Shown here: piece after piece, positions 24,586-36,800 of the stretch
How the letters are laid out: every line of letters starts with the position of its first letter
How positions within the stretch are numbered: position 1 is the stretch's first letter
NCBI RefSeq assembly: GCF_018446385.1
Contig: NC_056000.1
Location: 53,352,722 to 53,416,721 of the forward strand
Source of the DNA: Zingiber officinale
Lineage: Eukaryota; Streptophyta; Magnoliopsida; Zingiberales; Zingiberaceae
Length of the DNA: 64,000 nt
Direction: 5' to 3'
Notes under the pieces: generated by a model
What the model was told of the DNA's origin: nothing
Database searches by the model: none
The model's input: only the letters and a program-made list of their open reading frames with translations
Position numbers and translations under genes: made by a program

Positions 24586-25415
24586 GGTGCATTGTGATGA
24601 CCATGTCTAGTATGTCATTATATAGGAAAAAATTATGTGCATTGTATAATATTTGTGTGTGCATTGTGATGTCCCGTTACCTACAAAAATAATAGTGTTG
24701 TGTGTGCATTGTGATGTCTCATCTTCTAAAATAATTATAATAGTGTGTGCATTGTGATGTCCCGTCATCTACAAAAATAATAGTGTTGTGTGTTCATTGT
24801 AATGTCCCATCTCCTGAAATAATTATCATGGTGTGTGCATTGTGATATCCCGTCGCCTGTAAAAATAATAATATTGTGTGTGCATTGCGATGTCCCATCT
24901 CCTGAAATAATAATAATGGTGTGTGCATTGTGATGTCCCTTCATATCCAAAAATAATAATATTGTGTGTGTATTGTGATGCCCCATCTCCTAAAAAAATA
25001 ATAGTGTTGTGTGTTCATTTTAATGTCCCATCTTCTGAAATAATTATAATAGTGTGTGCATTGTGATGTCCCGTCATCTGCAAAAATAATAGTGTTGTGT
25101 GGTCATTGTAATGTCCCATCTCCTGAAATAATTATCATGGTGTGTGCATTGTGATGTCCCATCACTTGAAAAAATAATAATTTTGTGCGCGCATTGTGAT
25201 GTCTCATCTCCTGAAATAATAATAATGATGTGTGCATTGTGATGTCCTTTCATCTGCAAAAATAATAATGTTGTGTGTGCATTGTGATGCCCCATCTCCT
25301 AAAAAAATAATAGTGTTGTGTGTTCATTGTAATGCCCCATCTTCTGAAATAATTATAATAGTGTGTGCATTGTGATGTCCTATCACCTGCAAAAATAATA
25401 GTGTTGTGTATACAT
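24586..25415. repeat. Alternating 44-bp minisatellite with 309-bp higher-order repeat
   Basis: About 17 units of roughly 44 bp, each with 'tgtgtgcattgtgatgtccc', then 'atc(t/a)(c/t)ctg', then 'aaaataata'. They alternate between two subtypes (an A type with 'ctgcaaaaataatagtgt' and a B type with 'cctgaaataatta'). A block of seven units starting near 24745 is repeated in the same order 309 bp on, near 25054; the two minus-strand frames at 24765-24986 and 25074-25295 reflect this. It fills the whole gap between the two divergent Harbinger promoters. Confidence 0.85.
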
Positions 25416-25423
25416 TATAAATA
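25416..25423 (+). promoter_or_regulatory. TATA box of the Harbinger transposase
   Basis: TATAAATA lies 47 bp before the transposase ATG (25470). A TATATAA on the other strand (24618-24624) lies at a similar distance before ORF1, giving a symmetric divergent promoter with the minisatellite in the middle. Confidence 0.6.
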
Positions 25424-25469
25424 CATACCATAACTGAAAACAATTCAATCACATTCTTCATCTCAAAAA

Positions 25470-26795
25470 ATGAGTGCTAAATATGAAGGTACATCAAATT
25501 TATCATCCTCAAGCTCTGAATATGATGATATATTTGAAGCACACAGAAGGCTTATCACTCAAGCGATCTACCGAAATAATCAAGTCATTTTGAAACATCT
25601 GAGTGAAGAAAGCAACAAAGGCAAACATCAAGGATCTATTCCTGGTCACATAGTGATCCATCGTAATAGAGAAGCTGCTGATCGTAATCTATTCAATGAT
25701 TACTTTGTCGAAAATCCTACATATAATGCTGCAATGTTTTGAAGAAGATTCCGGATGGGAAGAAATTTATTTATGTGTATTTTTAACGAGGTTAGTAATC
25801 ATGATAATTATTTTGTGTAGAAAAGAGACGGAGTTGGAAAACTTGGTTTGTCAAGTTTACAAAAAATGATGGCTGCATTTCGAATATTGACATATGGTGT
25901 ACTGGCAGACGCTACTGATGAGTACATCAAAATAGGAGAATCAACTGCCATAGAAAGTGTGAAAAGATTTTGTCGTGCTGTTGTTGAAGTATTTGGAGGA
26001 CAGTACCTACGATCACCCAATGCTAATGATGTTGCCAGGCTTCTTCATATTGGTGAGCAGCGTGGTTTTCCTGGTATGTTGGGTAGTCTAGATTGCATGC
26101 ATTGGAGGTGGAAAAATTGCCCAACAGTATGGGCTGGGCAATATTCTGGTCGCAGTGGAAAGCCAACAATTATTCTAGAAGTTGTAGCTGATTATGATCT
26201 TTGGATATAGCATGCATATTTCGGTTTACCTGGATCTAACAATGACATTAATGTATTGGAGTCTTCTCATCTTTTTTCTAACCTTGCTCAAGGTATTACT
26301 CCCCCTGCTCGTTATGTCATTCAAGGAAAAGAGTACAACATGAGTTACTATTTAGCTGATGGCATATACCCAAAATGGTTAACACTTGTTCAAACAATTC
26401 AAGATCCACGCGGTACAAAGAATAAGTTGTTTGCAATGAAACAAGAGACATGGAGAAAAGATGTTGAGCGAGCATTTGGAGTGCTCCAATCACGCTTTGC
26501 AATTATTGCAGGACCTTCACATTTTTGGTAGAAAAATATTTTACATGATATAATGACTTCATGTATTATTATGCATAATATGATAATTGAAGATGAGCGC
26601 GATATGAATACCTCAATTGTTGATCAAGGTGAAGTCTCGTCGGCTGTAGATGTTGATACAACAGTAGATGACAATACTCGATTTCAAGAGTTTCTTGCTA
26701 GATATGAAGGAATCAAAAATAAAAATGCTCATTTTGCCCTTAGAAATGCATTAATTGAGCATTTGTGGGAACAACTTGGTAATTCTGATAATTAA
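25470..26795 (+). pseudogene. Harbinger DDE transposase with four in-frame stops
   Basis: The transposase (DDE_Tnp_4 type) would cut and join element ends at TAA/TTA sites. One frame runs from MSAKYEGTSN to a TAA at 26793, 441 residues plus stop, with no frameshift. Stops are at 25740 (TGA), 25818, 26208 and 26529 (TAG). Conserved parts: RRLITQAIYR near the start; LQKMMAAFRILTYG; the first catalytic Asp in GSLDCMHWRW (about 26084); the second in LPGSNNDINVL (about 26228); the Glu in VERAFGVLQSRF (about 26464). The C-terminus has CIIMHNMIIEDE. Each stop is one transition away from a plausible sense codon. Length and domain order are normal for the family. Confidence 0.9.
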
Positions 26796-27444
26796 GATTC
26801 ATAATGATGTATTATTAATGAAGTGTTATTTGTATTATTAATGAAGTGTTATTTGTTTTGTGAAAATATTTTTAAAAAAATTATCTAAATTGTTTATGAT
26901 TATGTATTATCTTTAAATATTAAATATTAGTATGTTTATTAAATTATTTCTAACAAAATTATAAAATACTAATTTTAATTTTCTTGTAACCAAAAACATA
27001 ATATCATAAAAATTAGTTATCATATACAATAAAATTTTTAATTTTAATAGTAATTATTATCGTAATAAAAATATTTAACAAATTAATATGTATGTTGATA
27101 ATAAATTATAAGATGGAAAATAGAATATTCTAAAGAATATTCCTTTTAGTGTAGGAAATGATGTGCATTGGTTGGAGTTGGAAAAATTTTGGTGCTCAAA
27201 TGACACCAAATTAGTATTGAAAGTGCACCAAATAGGTTTTGTTGTTGGAGATGGTCTAAGTAATCATAATTCCCATGATAAATTAAATATTATTTACAAT
27301 TTTCTAATATTTTTATTGTAAATTTTCTAATTCTAAGTTTCATCTATGGCTATACGATTAAAACCTGGATATTTAATTCTAAGATCTAAAATATTAGCTA
27401 TACAAATAATTTAGAGAAAATTAGACTAATATTTTTTCCATAGA

Positions 27445-27471
27445 TTATATATATATATATATATATATATA
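27445..27471. repeat. (AT)n microsatellite
   Basis: About 13 AT dinucleotides. No other feature in 27260-27480. Confidence 0.85.
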
Positions 27472-27479
27472 TTTAAATC

Positions 27480-27897
27480 AACTATTTTTGAAGTAATAAT
27501 CTAACCCCATGGAAGTTTCTCATTTGATCCAGGGTAAATCAGGAAGCGCTAATAGAGGTTCATCTAAACGATCATCATTCGTAGACTCGCTTTTCATTGA
27601 AGGGAAAATTCCTTGTAATACGTCACAACTGAGATTCGAATCTTAAATTTAGTATCCAGTTATTTAAATTGACTATTTTTGAAGGTAATAGCCTGACCTT
27701 ATGAAAGTTTCCCATCAGCTATCAAGATATATCGAGAAGTGCTAATGGAGGTTTATCTAGACGACCATCATTCTTAGTCCCGCTTCTTATTGGAGGGAAA
27801 ATTCTTTATAATGCACTGTAATTGAGATTCGAAGCTTAGATTTTTTAGTTATCCATTAGAGGGTCTAACCATTACACCATTGTTCCGAGGGTTTGAA
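27480..27897 (-). mobile_element. Two tandem SINE-like units
   Basis: Two related units of about 185-230 bp (27480-27665 and 27666-27897) share 'actatttttgaag', 'gaagtttc', 'gctaat(a/g)gaggtt' and 'gagggaaaattc'. On the minus strand the second unit starts with a box-A-like 'tggtgtaatggttagacc' (27862-27882) and, about 45 nt on, a box-B-like 'gcttcgaatctcaa' (27821-27835), which suggests a tRNA-derived promoter. The first unit keeps only the box-B-like part. Family unknown to me. Confidence 0.45.
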
Positions 27898-30149
27898 GTA
27901 TATTTATGACGGACCAGCTCTTTGGTGGGGTGAGATGAGTCGACTTGTTATCTTGACAAATTGAAAAACTCCCATCCAATCTAAAGCGGATCATATATTA
28001 GATGGACCAACTCACGAGTCTATTTAAAATTTAAAAAAAAAATCATATCCCAAAGATTTTAGTTACGGAAAATTTACTTTGAAAGCATCAATTTCAGTTA
28101 GTCTCAACCAAATGTATTCCTAAAATATATATTTTAAATATAAATGGATATAAAATGGACACTCATGTTTGATAAAAAATATAACTTTTATTTCAAGATT
28201 GCAACAAAGATAAATAATAAAACGATATAAAACTTAACTTACATGTATTTCTTAATCTGTGGGTTAACCTGTGTGGGTCTCGGGCTTAAGTGGGTTGGCT
28301 TACTTGGTCTCATCTTAAAATTGATTGATAAAATTTTAACTCAATCTCTTTAAATTATTTAATCGGATGAACCAATGGATTTAATTTAAATTGATGACTC
28401 TATCATTCATGGATTGTGGGACAAAATGGCCTGATGGACTCGGGTATAATTTTGCATTTGGGTTCACATCCAATAGTTCCTTGTTGGATCAAACTCAATT
28501 GCGCTGTAAAATAGGCCTTAGCTTGGGTCCCAATTTACGAATCCGTGAGTTTGTATTAATTCGGATTTTGGATTTGAGAAGACAAATTCTCCAAATCCAA
28601 TTTAAAAAAAAACTCTGAGCTGAGAAAGTTTCATCCTTTGCCCTGTTTCAGAGTCAACCTCTCCTCCTAATCGTCGGCCAATTTGATTGATTTAGTGCTC
28701 TTGATTCCTCTCCACCAGTACAGTAGAGCAACCAAATCATCCCCTTAAATTGTCTGAATTTATCATCTCACAGTTGATTTCTTAACGCTAAACAGAAAGA
28801 GAAAGCGATCGAGCCTGCCGGCAGTCGAGTACGTACATAACTGTGCAGATTGACAGAGATGGTAGGCAGCGTGATGCGAATGTGAAGGTCGAGAGAGATG
28901 GTAGCCATGTAAGAATGCACATGCTGTACCCTTGGGCCAATTAATAACTTGCCGAGGAGGTAAAGATGCTCCTGTGCTATGAGAGTTTGGTAGCTGGATT
29001 TCTATTTACGAAGGAGGTGCAGACTGCGAAACAGGGGACCGCTCTGCTCTGTCCTGCTCTCCTCTGTTCTGTTCTGCTCTGCTTTGTGTGTGTAGTCTGT
29101 GAATTAAAGCAACAGTTGATGAATGATTAGGAAGTGGAGGAAGCGTAGCACGATTGAGAAATGGAGGAGGGACAGCTGGTGGTGTAGGGGACCATGGATC
29201 CATTACCCACCTGTCTCATTCACTCCGCCCCCATTGCTCTTCTTCTTCCTTCCTCCTTCCTCGTTGCTTCGTGCTCCGTGCTGCAACTCTTCCTCTCTTC
29301 TCTCTCTCTCTCTCACTGACGGCCTTCTTTTTGGTTCATCTATTAGCGGTTTGATTGTATCTGATTTAGAGTGTATTTGCTTTGGGAGGATGGAGGGAAA
29401 CATAAATGATTTGTTTTCTTTGTGATTTCATTTGGAAAGAATGTAAATGCTTGGTTTGTGATTTTCTTCATGCAATTCACAATATTTCATTTCGTTACTC
29501 TTTCACAATATAAATGATTTGTGCTAACGATAAAGCGCTTTCGCAGTTAATCAGACAAATTTCTAACTGTGGCACATTGTGAATTAAGTTTGTCTATGGT
29601 TTCACACTTCTTGATTCATCATAAAAAATTTACATAGGATCGGATTCGATCAGTTACTTTCAAAATTAATTGATTCAAAAAAATTAGACATACTTTCTAC
29701 TCTTACTTAGCAAGGTGAAACATCCAAAATTATATACAACAAAAATACATTTTTTTAAAACCCTCGTCTCCTATTACATGGCCCACTACTCGATCGGTCA
29801 CTTTTAAAAGCTAGGTGCCTTTCAGGATAGAGAAACTTTTTACCCAAATTATCTTATGAAATTTGCACCAAGAAAGGTTAGAAGATTAGGCTATAGATAC
29901 ATGAGAGACTATCTCAAGAGATTAAACAATAAGAATTTTGCCAACCTTTAAATGTTCTGTAGGTCCCTTTTTCTATCCTTCAACATCTATAGCTTTCACT
30001 TTCTATTATGTTATTCTGTCACTGTTTAGTTGATTGGATTTACCATCAACCACCTATTTTCTTGATCGCTATAATATTTAGTCTATCAATGATTAATTAT
30101 CTTAGTCGATTGACTTTCATCGATTGTTCTCCTAAAGATCTAGGTCATC
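27898..30149. other. No gene recognised; low-complexity GC-richer patch at 28800-29420
   Basis: Most is AT-rich. Between 28990 and 29100 a 'ctgctctg' pentamer-like run occurs, and 29290-29312 holds a (CT)n tract. Open frames over 29006-29425 are short, overlap on both strands, and are driven by these tracts. The patch could be a promoter or 5' UTR of a gene I cannot see, but no exon is recognisable nearby. Confidence 0.4.
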
Positions 30150-30356
30150 CAATTATTTTTTTTTTTTGGGATGATACAATAGTTGAGATATTAAGTGTTA
30201 TTATATTAGATCTTATGGTCAAAATTTGACGTGTCCGAGCATTCCTTTTTCTATATCTGACCATTACACTAACGACTAGTAATTACTCATGATTTATCTC
30301 CTCCTTGTTAATTTAAAAATGGATTAATAGAAAAATTAGGAGTGAACGAATCACCT
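30150..30356 (+). mobile_element. Decayed SINE 3' part
   Basis: Contains 'gaccattacactaacgac' (30260) and ends in 'gtgaacgaatcacctttta', the same tail as the SINE at 4622-4817. No target duplication is visible. From 30357 to 31225 I see no gene; an LTR-like start ('tattggtgtaatcaacc' near 30820) suggests an older LTR fragment. Confidence 0.45.
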
Positions 30357-31225
30357 TTTACTACATTAGGTCATTCAATTGTTATAGCTTGGGTGTGTTA
30401 GATATACGACTATCATTCAACTTTCTGGTTGCTCATTTGACTTGGCTCCCAATTGAAATATTTTATTTGCTAGCTACCAAAGCAAGAGTCAACTATGTAG
30501 TTGACTAAGCTCACTAGTCAATTGAAACCTCGACTATGATCATTCTAATTCTAATGGTTGAGTGTTTGTCAAACTTGGGAACTACCCTCTCTTGGGTCAT
30601 AATTCTCTCACCTCTTAACTTGTTTATGAGCTTGCCTTCCCCAATTTGACTTTACCATCAAGGTTATCCCCCATTAGGTCTTAAGTTCTCGGATGCACTG
30701 ATCCCATGACGTGCTCCATATGCCATCTTTTACTCCTTACGTAGTTCAACTTCCTCTAATTACCGTCAGTGTTGCACCTTGATCTTTCTTATTTTGTAGT
30801 CCCCTCGAAGGTCCCATTCTATTGTATTGGTGTAATCAACCGCAATTTGGTTCCAATAAACTTGTGTTTTGATGTTTAAAAATATATTTAGTGCAAATTA
30901 TATTGAAGTAAGATTAAATTAGATTTTTCAAGTAAGTTAACATTGACTACATACCTGACATTGATTGAAGTTAAAAATGAGTCAATATTGATTTATTGGT
31001 AAAGTGAGAAGTTCAATAGGAAATCCACAAGAGAGAATTTCAATAGACGTTGGCAAATGAGAAGACCAACTCGAAGTTGGAAAGTGAAAAACCAACGAAA
31101 TGTTAACAAATAATGAAAGTCTAAGTAAGCCAAAAGAAGATAGGATGTTTGACTCTAGAGTGTTGAACACAATGGAGGAGATGAAAATTTGTTTACAAAA
31201 TTGTGTTATCGAGACTTGAATTTAA

Positions 31226-32255
31226 TGTTGGAGTAATCGGTGTATCCTTAAGTTTTGATGTTTAGACAAAGAGTTTAACTTATGGTTTGCATCTATATTT
31301 GATATTCGTTATTAAGTGTGCAGGTAATAGGCGCAAGGAAAGACCAAGTGTGATTTTAGCAAAGATAAAGTCCAAGCATGAGAGTTTTAGCGGTGTAAGT
31401 CTAAACTTGAGGTTTAGCCGTATAAATCCAAGTGTGACTTGACAAGGTGAAGACCCGGAACAAGGGGCTCTTGGCAAGGATGAAGTCCCAGAGTGAAAAA
31501 CTCTTAACAAGTGAAGTCCCAAGAGTGAAGAGCTTCTTGGCAAGGATGAACACCTAGAGGTAAGGAGCCTCTTGGTAAAGGAAGACTTGACAACAAGGAC
31601 AAAGCCGAAGGAAGCACTTGAGACAAGACGTAAAGGATGAGGACGCATTCAAGGGACACAAGCCTTATGGAGGAGGTTAGAAGGTAAGGTCAAGGTTATG
31701 CGTGAGTGATTGTACTCGGGGAGTAAAATCTTAAATTAGACTTTATTAGTTGATTGGTATATGTCTCAATCGACTGGTGGCTGAGAACCAGTAAACTCGG
31801 AATGAAATTCCAAGATTTGTGGTTCTAGGGTTATTAGTCGACTAGTAAAGTTACCAGTCAACTAGTCTAGTTGACTCAGATTGACTGACTTTAATGATAA
31901 AATTAGAGGTAGTTAACCCCTAATAGTCTCCAAAGTTCAGAGTAATCCAAGAGTTCTTGATTGAGTTTGTGATGAGGTTTCTCCACTAACAAGGAGGATT
32001 GAGCTAGCCAGAGTTCCGGAGACTAATCCACTAACGGATTGAGGGATTGCCCATCTTATGAACAACCGCGGAATAAGAGCATCATCTCCGAACCACGTAA
32101 ACAAATATATTAGGATTTGTTTTCTTTCTTCTTGTCTCTAGGATTAACTTTCATATTTGATTGTGTGTATTTTTACTGCGCTAACAAGTATAGAAAAGTG
32201 AATGAAGTGGGTCACCGTCTATTCATCCCCATAGCCGATGATCAAGGTCCCAATA
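31226..32255 (+). mobile_element. Solo LTR of a Sirevirus-like Copia family
   Basis: 1030 bp from TGTTGGAGTAATCGG to GGTCCCAATA (the final CA has become TA). Flanks are TTTAA (31221-31225) and TCTAA (32256-32260), a 4-of-5 target duplication. Inside are repeated 'aggatgaagtccc'/'ggcaaggatgaa' units and palindromic 'gtcgacta'/'tcgactgg' motifs, the same architecture (opposite strand) as the LTRs at 2222-3893 and 41813-43378. No internal domain is left. The minus-strand frame at 31280-31648 is a shadow. Confidence 0.7.
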
Positions 32256-33770
32256 TCTAAGATATCTCGAGTGAAAGCCAAATTTCCTAACCAATTAGAT
32301 TATAAGAAATTAAAATTTAAATATGTTAGTTAATTATTTAGTAATTAATTAATATTTTTCTTTTACTATGTAAAAAGAAGAGTAAGAAAGTAAATAATTT
32401 CTTTCAATTATGTACTAGTTTATTTATACTAGTGCGATTTAAAAGTTAGAAGGAAGAATAAAAATTAATTCTGACTGTTAGACCGATAAATCTAATCATC
32501 GTGCGAGAGAGAGGGGGTTTTTATTTTTTCTAACGATTTAGATTATTTGATTCTTCTTTATCAATAATTGTGATTTAATGTTCGTTATTTTTCAAATTCT
32601 ATAAATAAGAAATGATGATTTAATGTTCGTTATTTTTCAAATCCTATAAATAAGAAAATCATTTGATCATTTTCTCTACTCTTATTTTTCAATTTCAAAA
32701 TTTAAATTATTTTTGACTTCAATTCTTTAATTATAATGAAAGGAAGAGGTTCATCATCTTGATTTTGGAGGGGCAAGAAAATCCAAATGAGGATCACGAT
32801 ATTTAATTTATCGATAATTAGTCCAAGCAAATTTTGACACCCAAGATATAAGAAAGTAATGATACAATACTTTTGATGTTCAAAATACTCCTTTAAAATC
32901 ATAGGGATAAGTAGACAACTTAAATTAGTGAAAAATCATTTTCTTTATAAATTTATAATTTATATATATGATTTAAAATAATAATAATCTTGAATCGTAG
33001 TGAACCGTGAACTGATGATTCCAAATCGTAAACTGTAACCGTCTGCAACATTAAGGTTAAGAGTCGATTTGTCAGGAATCGTCGAACAAGTAATTTCAAA
33101 CCATCAAATCATCGAACCGTCAATTTCAAATCATGATCGGTCTAGTCTAAATAGCATTTTTTTTTGTAAAAATTATAATACGAACCTAAACTTTTCAAAA
33201 TATAAAAGTAAAGCATGTATGAATTCAAATAGGTGCAAGAAACACATTCATATTTGAGATTTGAATAATTTAGATCTATTAATTAGTTTTTGGATCAAAA
33301 AACTATTACATGAATTTAATTTGTTTAAAATATTATACGCGTTTAGTGAATTTCGGGAACCAAACCCTCCATATTTGGGATTTTAGTACAAAAGGCAACA
33401 ACATCTGCGATATAAATCTCTAAATCCTTAAACCATAAAATACATCAAACTTGCCACCAACCTTTGAAAGACTATAGGTACAACCGTACAAGACAAGAAT
33501 TAATGAAATTAATGAGCAACTAAATACACCATAATGTAAGCGAAAGCCATGATTTTCAAGACGTAAACAGTGGCAAGTGATAATTGACTTAGAATGATTT
33601 AATAATAAATTTTAAAAAAAAATTAAAAAAAAATTGTTGTGCAGTGCAGACAGTTTAAATGATTAGAGATCCGAGGAAAAAGGGTAAAAATATGAAAATA
33701 ATAATAAAAAAAAGTAAAAAAAAAAGAATAATTAAAAAGGACAGCCCAACTCAGGCCATCGGTCACCAAC
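32256..33770. other. KNOX upstream region; AT-rich, one tandem duplication
   Basis: A 45-bp unit with 'tttaatgttcgttatttttc' is duplicated in tandem (about 32569-32613 and 32614-32659). Around 33000-33150 'aatcgt...aaccgt' motifs recur. No coding region. The last few hundred bases presumably hold the KNOX promoter. Confidence 0.5.
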
Positions 33771-33788
33771 CAACCACTGCAAGTCGTT

Positions 33789-33812
33789 GTCTCTCTCTCT
33801 CTCTCTCTCTCT
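33789..33812 (+). promoter_or_regulatory. (CT)n tract in the KNOX promoter or 5' UTR
   Basis: About 12 CT dinucleotides 70 bp before the KNOX start codon. GA/CT repeats of this kind are bound by BBR/BPC (GAGA-binding) proteins, which are known to act on some KNOX genes. Regulation here is inference. Confidence 0.6.
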
Positions 33813-33882
33813 TCTACAGTTGTGCGCTTACTATTTTTCTACTTTCGACTTCCACTGCTTGCCCAGTCTCCCTTCTCCGGCC

Positions 33883-36800
33883 ATGGCGTTCAGTGCTCGC
33901 ATGCCTCGCGACTTGGCCTTCGCGGACCAGCATCTGACCGATGGTCCCGCCGCCATCATCGGATCCGTTGATTCCCTCGACAGCGCGGCGGAGCCGGCAG
34001 CGAAGCCCTTCGCCTTGGCTGCCGCCGCCGGCGAAGGGGGCGGTCCCTCCTGGCTCAGCGCTTCCTCCCTCTCGCACCACGGAAGCGTCCTCCATCTCCA
34101 GTCCCATTCCGACTCATCTCCCTCGCCTGGGTCTGCCGTGGGACAGTGGTTCCCGCGCTTGCCTGTGCTGCGCCGGGATGCATGCGACGACGAGGATCTC
34201 GCTGCCGATGACCCCGCGGGGGAGGAAGGGAGCGGCGGAGGGGAGGTGGGAGAGGGAACGTGGCGGAGCGCGAGGTACAAGGCGGAAATAATGGCTCACC
34301 CTCTGTACGAGCAGTTGCTGTCGGCGCACGTCGCGTGCTTGAGAATAGCGACGCCGGTGGACCAGCTGCCGAGGATCGACGAGCAGCTGGCGCAGACGCA
34401 GCACGTCGTGGCCAAGTACTCCGCGCTTGGCGCTCAGATGCTGTCCGACGACAAAGAACTCGATCAATTCATGGTAAAAACAATTTTTTCTTTTTCTTGA
34501 TTAGTGATTGTGATTTCAACCAGGTAATTCTTGATTGCTCTGCTCGATATCTGAGTTCAGTGTAGGTTAGAGGGGATGGAAGAGTCTCATAAAAATTCCC
34601 CTCACGAATTTTACGGAAAGAATAAAATTCCGGCGCATTATGATATTATCTACTTTTTTTTGCTACTGTCCGCCCTTTTTGCCTTTTTGTTATCTCCTGC
34701 AACTCTTGTCATGTCATGTATCACATACAGAGATACTTCTAGGGAGATGAAGGTAGAAGGTTTTTTGCTGTTCATTAACTCCTTTTGTTCCTCAGATCAC
34801 CAATTTGTGATGGCAGGAATTTTTCAATGCCGACTGCCAATGACCTTTAGCTATTAATCAGTAATGAAGCAACTTCATGTTTGTGCCACACGATATACAA
34901 AATTTCAGCAAGAATTTCACCCAAAAATGTGAGGAAGATGGAGCTGGATTCTCATATGAACTTAAGGCTTGAGTGATTTCCAGGAAACAGAACTTGGAAT
35001 CATTATTTATCCTAATTCTAGGATGGAGACCTAGATTATTCTTTATAGCTTGAATTTTATTTATTAGCATTATTAATTTTCTGCAGCACAAATGAAGCTG
35101 AAAAAATAGACACTAATTTTTCTTTTAATGAACCATTAATTGTCCGAAGTTAGCACATATCTTTTTTCCCCTGCGTAGCCATTCTACCATCCATGTCGTA
35201 TTGGCTACTCGCTACATGACTGTAGATTTGTTCCTGCAGGTCATTGGTCCATACAAATCAGAAAATTTTCAGCTCTTTCAACTAGTTCAATATTTGAAGA
35301 TACTCAGCACTTAAACTTTACTACTTCATTATGTTAATTGTGCTATTTTTCTTACCACTATAAGCTTATACCAGGCTTTTTATATTTTTCTTAGACACAA
35401 TATGTCTTGCTACTCCGTTCCTTCAAAGAACAGCTACAGCAGCATGTCCGTGTTCATGCAATGGAGGCAGTAATGGCTTGCTGGGAGCTTGAACAATCAC
35501 TGCAGAGCCTTACAGGTTAACTTCATTTTATATTTCATCATAGGTTTAGCGTAGTTGACCCACTTAATTCCTACTTCATACCTCAGCTTTGTTTCCTTTT
35601 CCCTTGAGTAAATGGGAAGTGATGCCATAACCCAGGCCCAGATGAAAGGTTGAAGATTGATTCAAATCTTAATACAAAACAAAGAAATTGTCTAACCCCT
35701 ATTATTTGTATAAGCATTAATTTAACCATTAATTAATTCTATAGTTAAATAAATTGAATTAATTAAATTAAAAAAATCATAAAATTTTAATTAATATAAT
35801 TAACTTTAGTTCACTTGTGCTCACAAACTCTCTTTATTTCTTAATTCATCGTTTCATAATTCTTGTATAGATAATTGACACTAAACCAATTTATCATATT
35901 AATAAAAAATGAATCAATGTGCTATTTGACTTGTTCTTAACTGCTAGCCTAATAATTCTACTGTGCCTATTAATTGTGAGCCTAGGCCTAATAAACTCAT
36001 GTGTGATTTAAGGCCCTAAATAAACCTTATTTTCCAATTTTGCACACCAGTAAATCCTACTTTATGGTTTGCAAGGAATATTGATTGGAAATTGATATGG
36101 TTTGGGCTTTCTATTCACTGAATCACTTTCTAGAGCTTAGAGCACACGTTGAGGTTCTTTGGTGGATGTAGGATATTAGATTTCTTGTAGAGAGGAAGAT
36201 TTGCTTCATGAAAAATTTACTTTTATTATTGGGGACACTCTAAGGTAAAAGGTTAAGGATGAAGGGTAAGAGGACTTTTATGTAAGGTGCGGACTTTTAT
36301 TATTAAATTTTGCTTCGTTTGTTGGAGTAGGTTTGTATTGAACAATTTTTATTCGTTTGGTCTATTAAGGCATTGAATTTTCATCTTGAGGCGACAAATT
36401 CCTTAAGCATCATAAGTGGTGCTCTAATCTCATTTAGGGATACTAGACAAGTTTGATCCTAATTACAATTATTGAGCTACTAACACATACATTCCTATTT
36501 GCATTCTCTATTAATCTCCAGCTTTCAACTGTTTGACTGACTATTTGAATGATTTTGCATGTTGATGAAATAAAACGTGTTCAATGGGCACCTAAATCAA
36601 TGCACAATTCCTCCACAAGAATGATTTAGCTAGGAAAGGCGTCTGACACAGTTTGTGGTATGGCTGCAGGAATTTCTCCTGGTGAAGGCACAGGTGCGAC
36701 CATGTCAGATGACGATGAAGAACAGGATGACAGTGAAGCAAACATGTTCGATGGCAGCCTGGATGGATCAGATAGCATGGGCTTCGGTCCGTTAGTACCA

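Larger units (their letters stand above)
23059..27256 (+). mobile_element. PIF/Harbinger DNA transposon, full length but decayed
   Basis: 4198 bp flanked by TAA duplications at 23056-23058 and 27257-27259, the usual target of this superfamily. The ends form imperfect inverted repeats: GAGCAACTTCAAC at the left and GACCATCTCCAAC at the right on the other strand, 10 of 13 identical. Two divergent genes lie inside: ORF1 (Myb-like/NAM-like) on the minus strand and the DDE transposase on the plus strand, separated by a minisatellite. Five nonsense changes and no frameshift mark it as a recently silenced copy. The AT-rich ends (23160-23640 and 26800-27110) are non-coding. Confidence 0.9.

Noticed and set aside
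24586-25415. CRISPR-like regular repeat array
   Set aside because: Units are contiguous with no unique spacers and lie inside a plant transposon.
25860-26531. A functional domesticated Harbinger transposase gene
   Set aside because: Four in-frame stops interrupt it and the element's ends and TAA duplications are still present, so it is a dead transposon copy.
28800-29420. Possible small gene or microRNA precursor in the GC-richer patch
   Set aside because: I found no extended fold-back that matches a known plant microRNA and no exon; the open frames come from CT-rich runs.
33787-33882. Upstream in-frame start for the KNOX protein
   Set aside because: It would add a Ser/Leu repeat encoded by the CT tract. 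The family begins MAF, and the ATG at 33883 has a better context.
33814-34565. Several overlapping frames on both strands over KNOX exon 1
   Set aside because: They are shadows caused by the high GC content of that exon; none has a domain.
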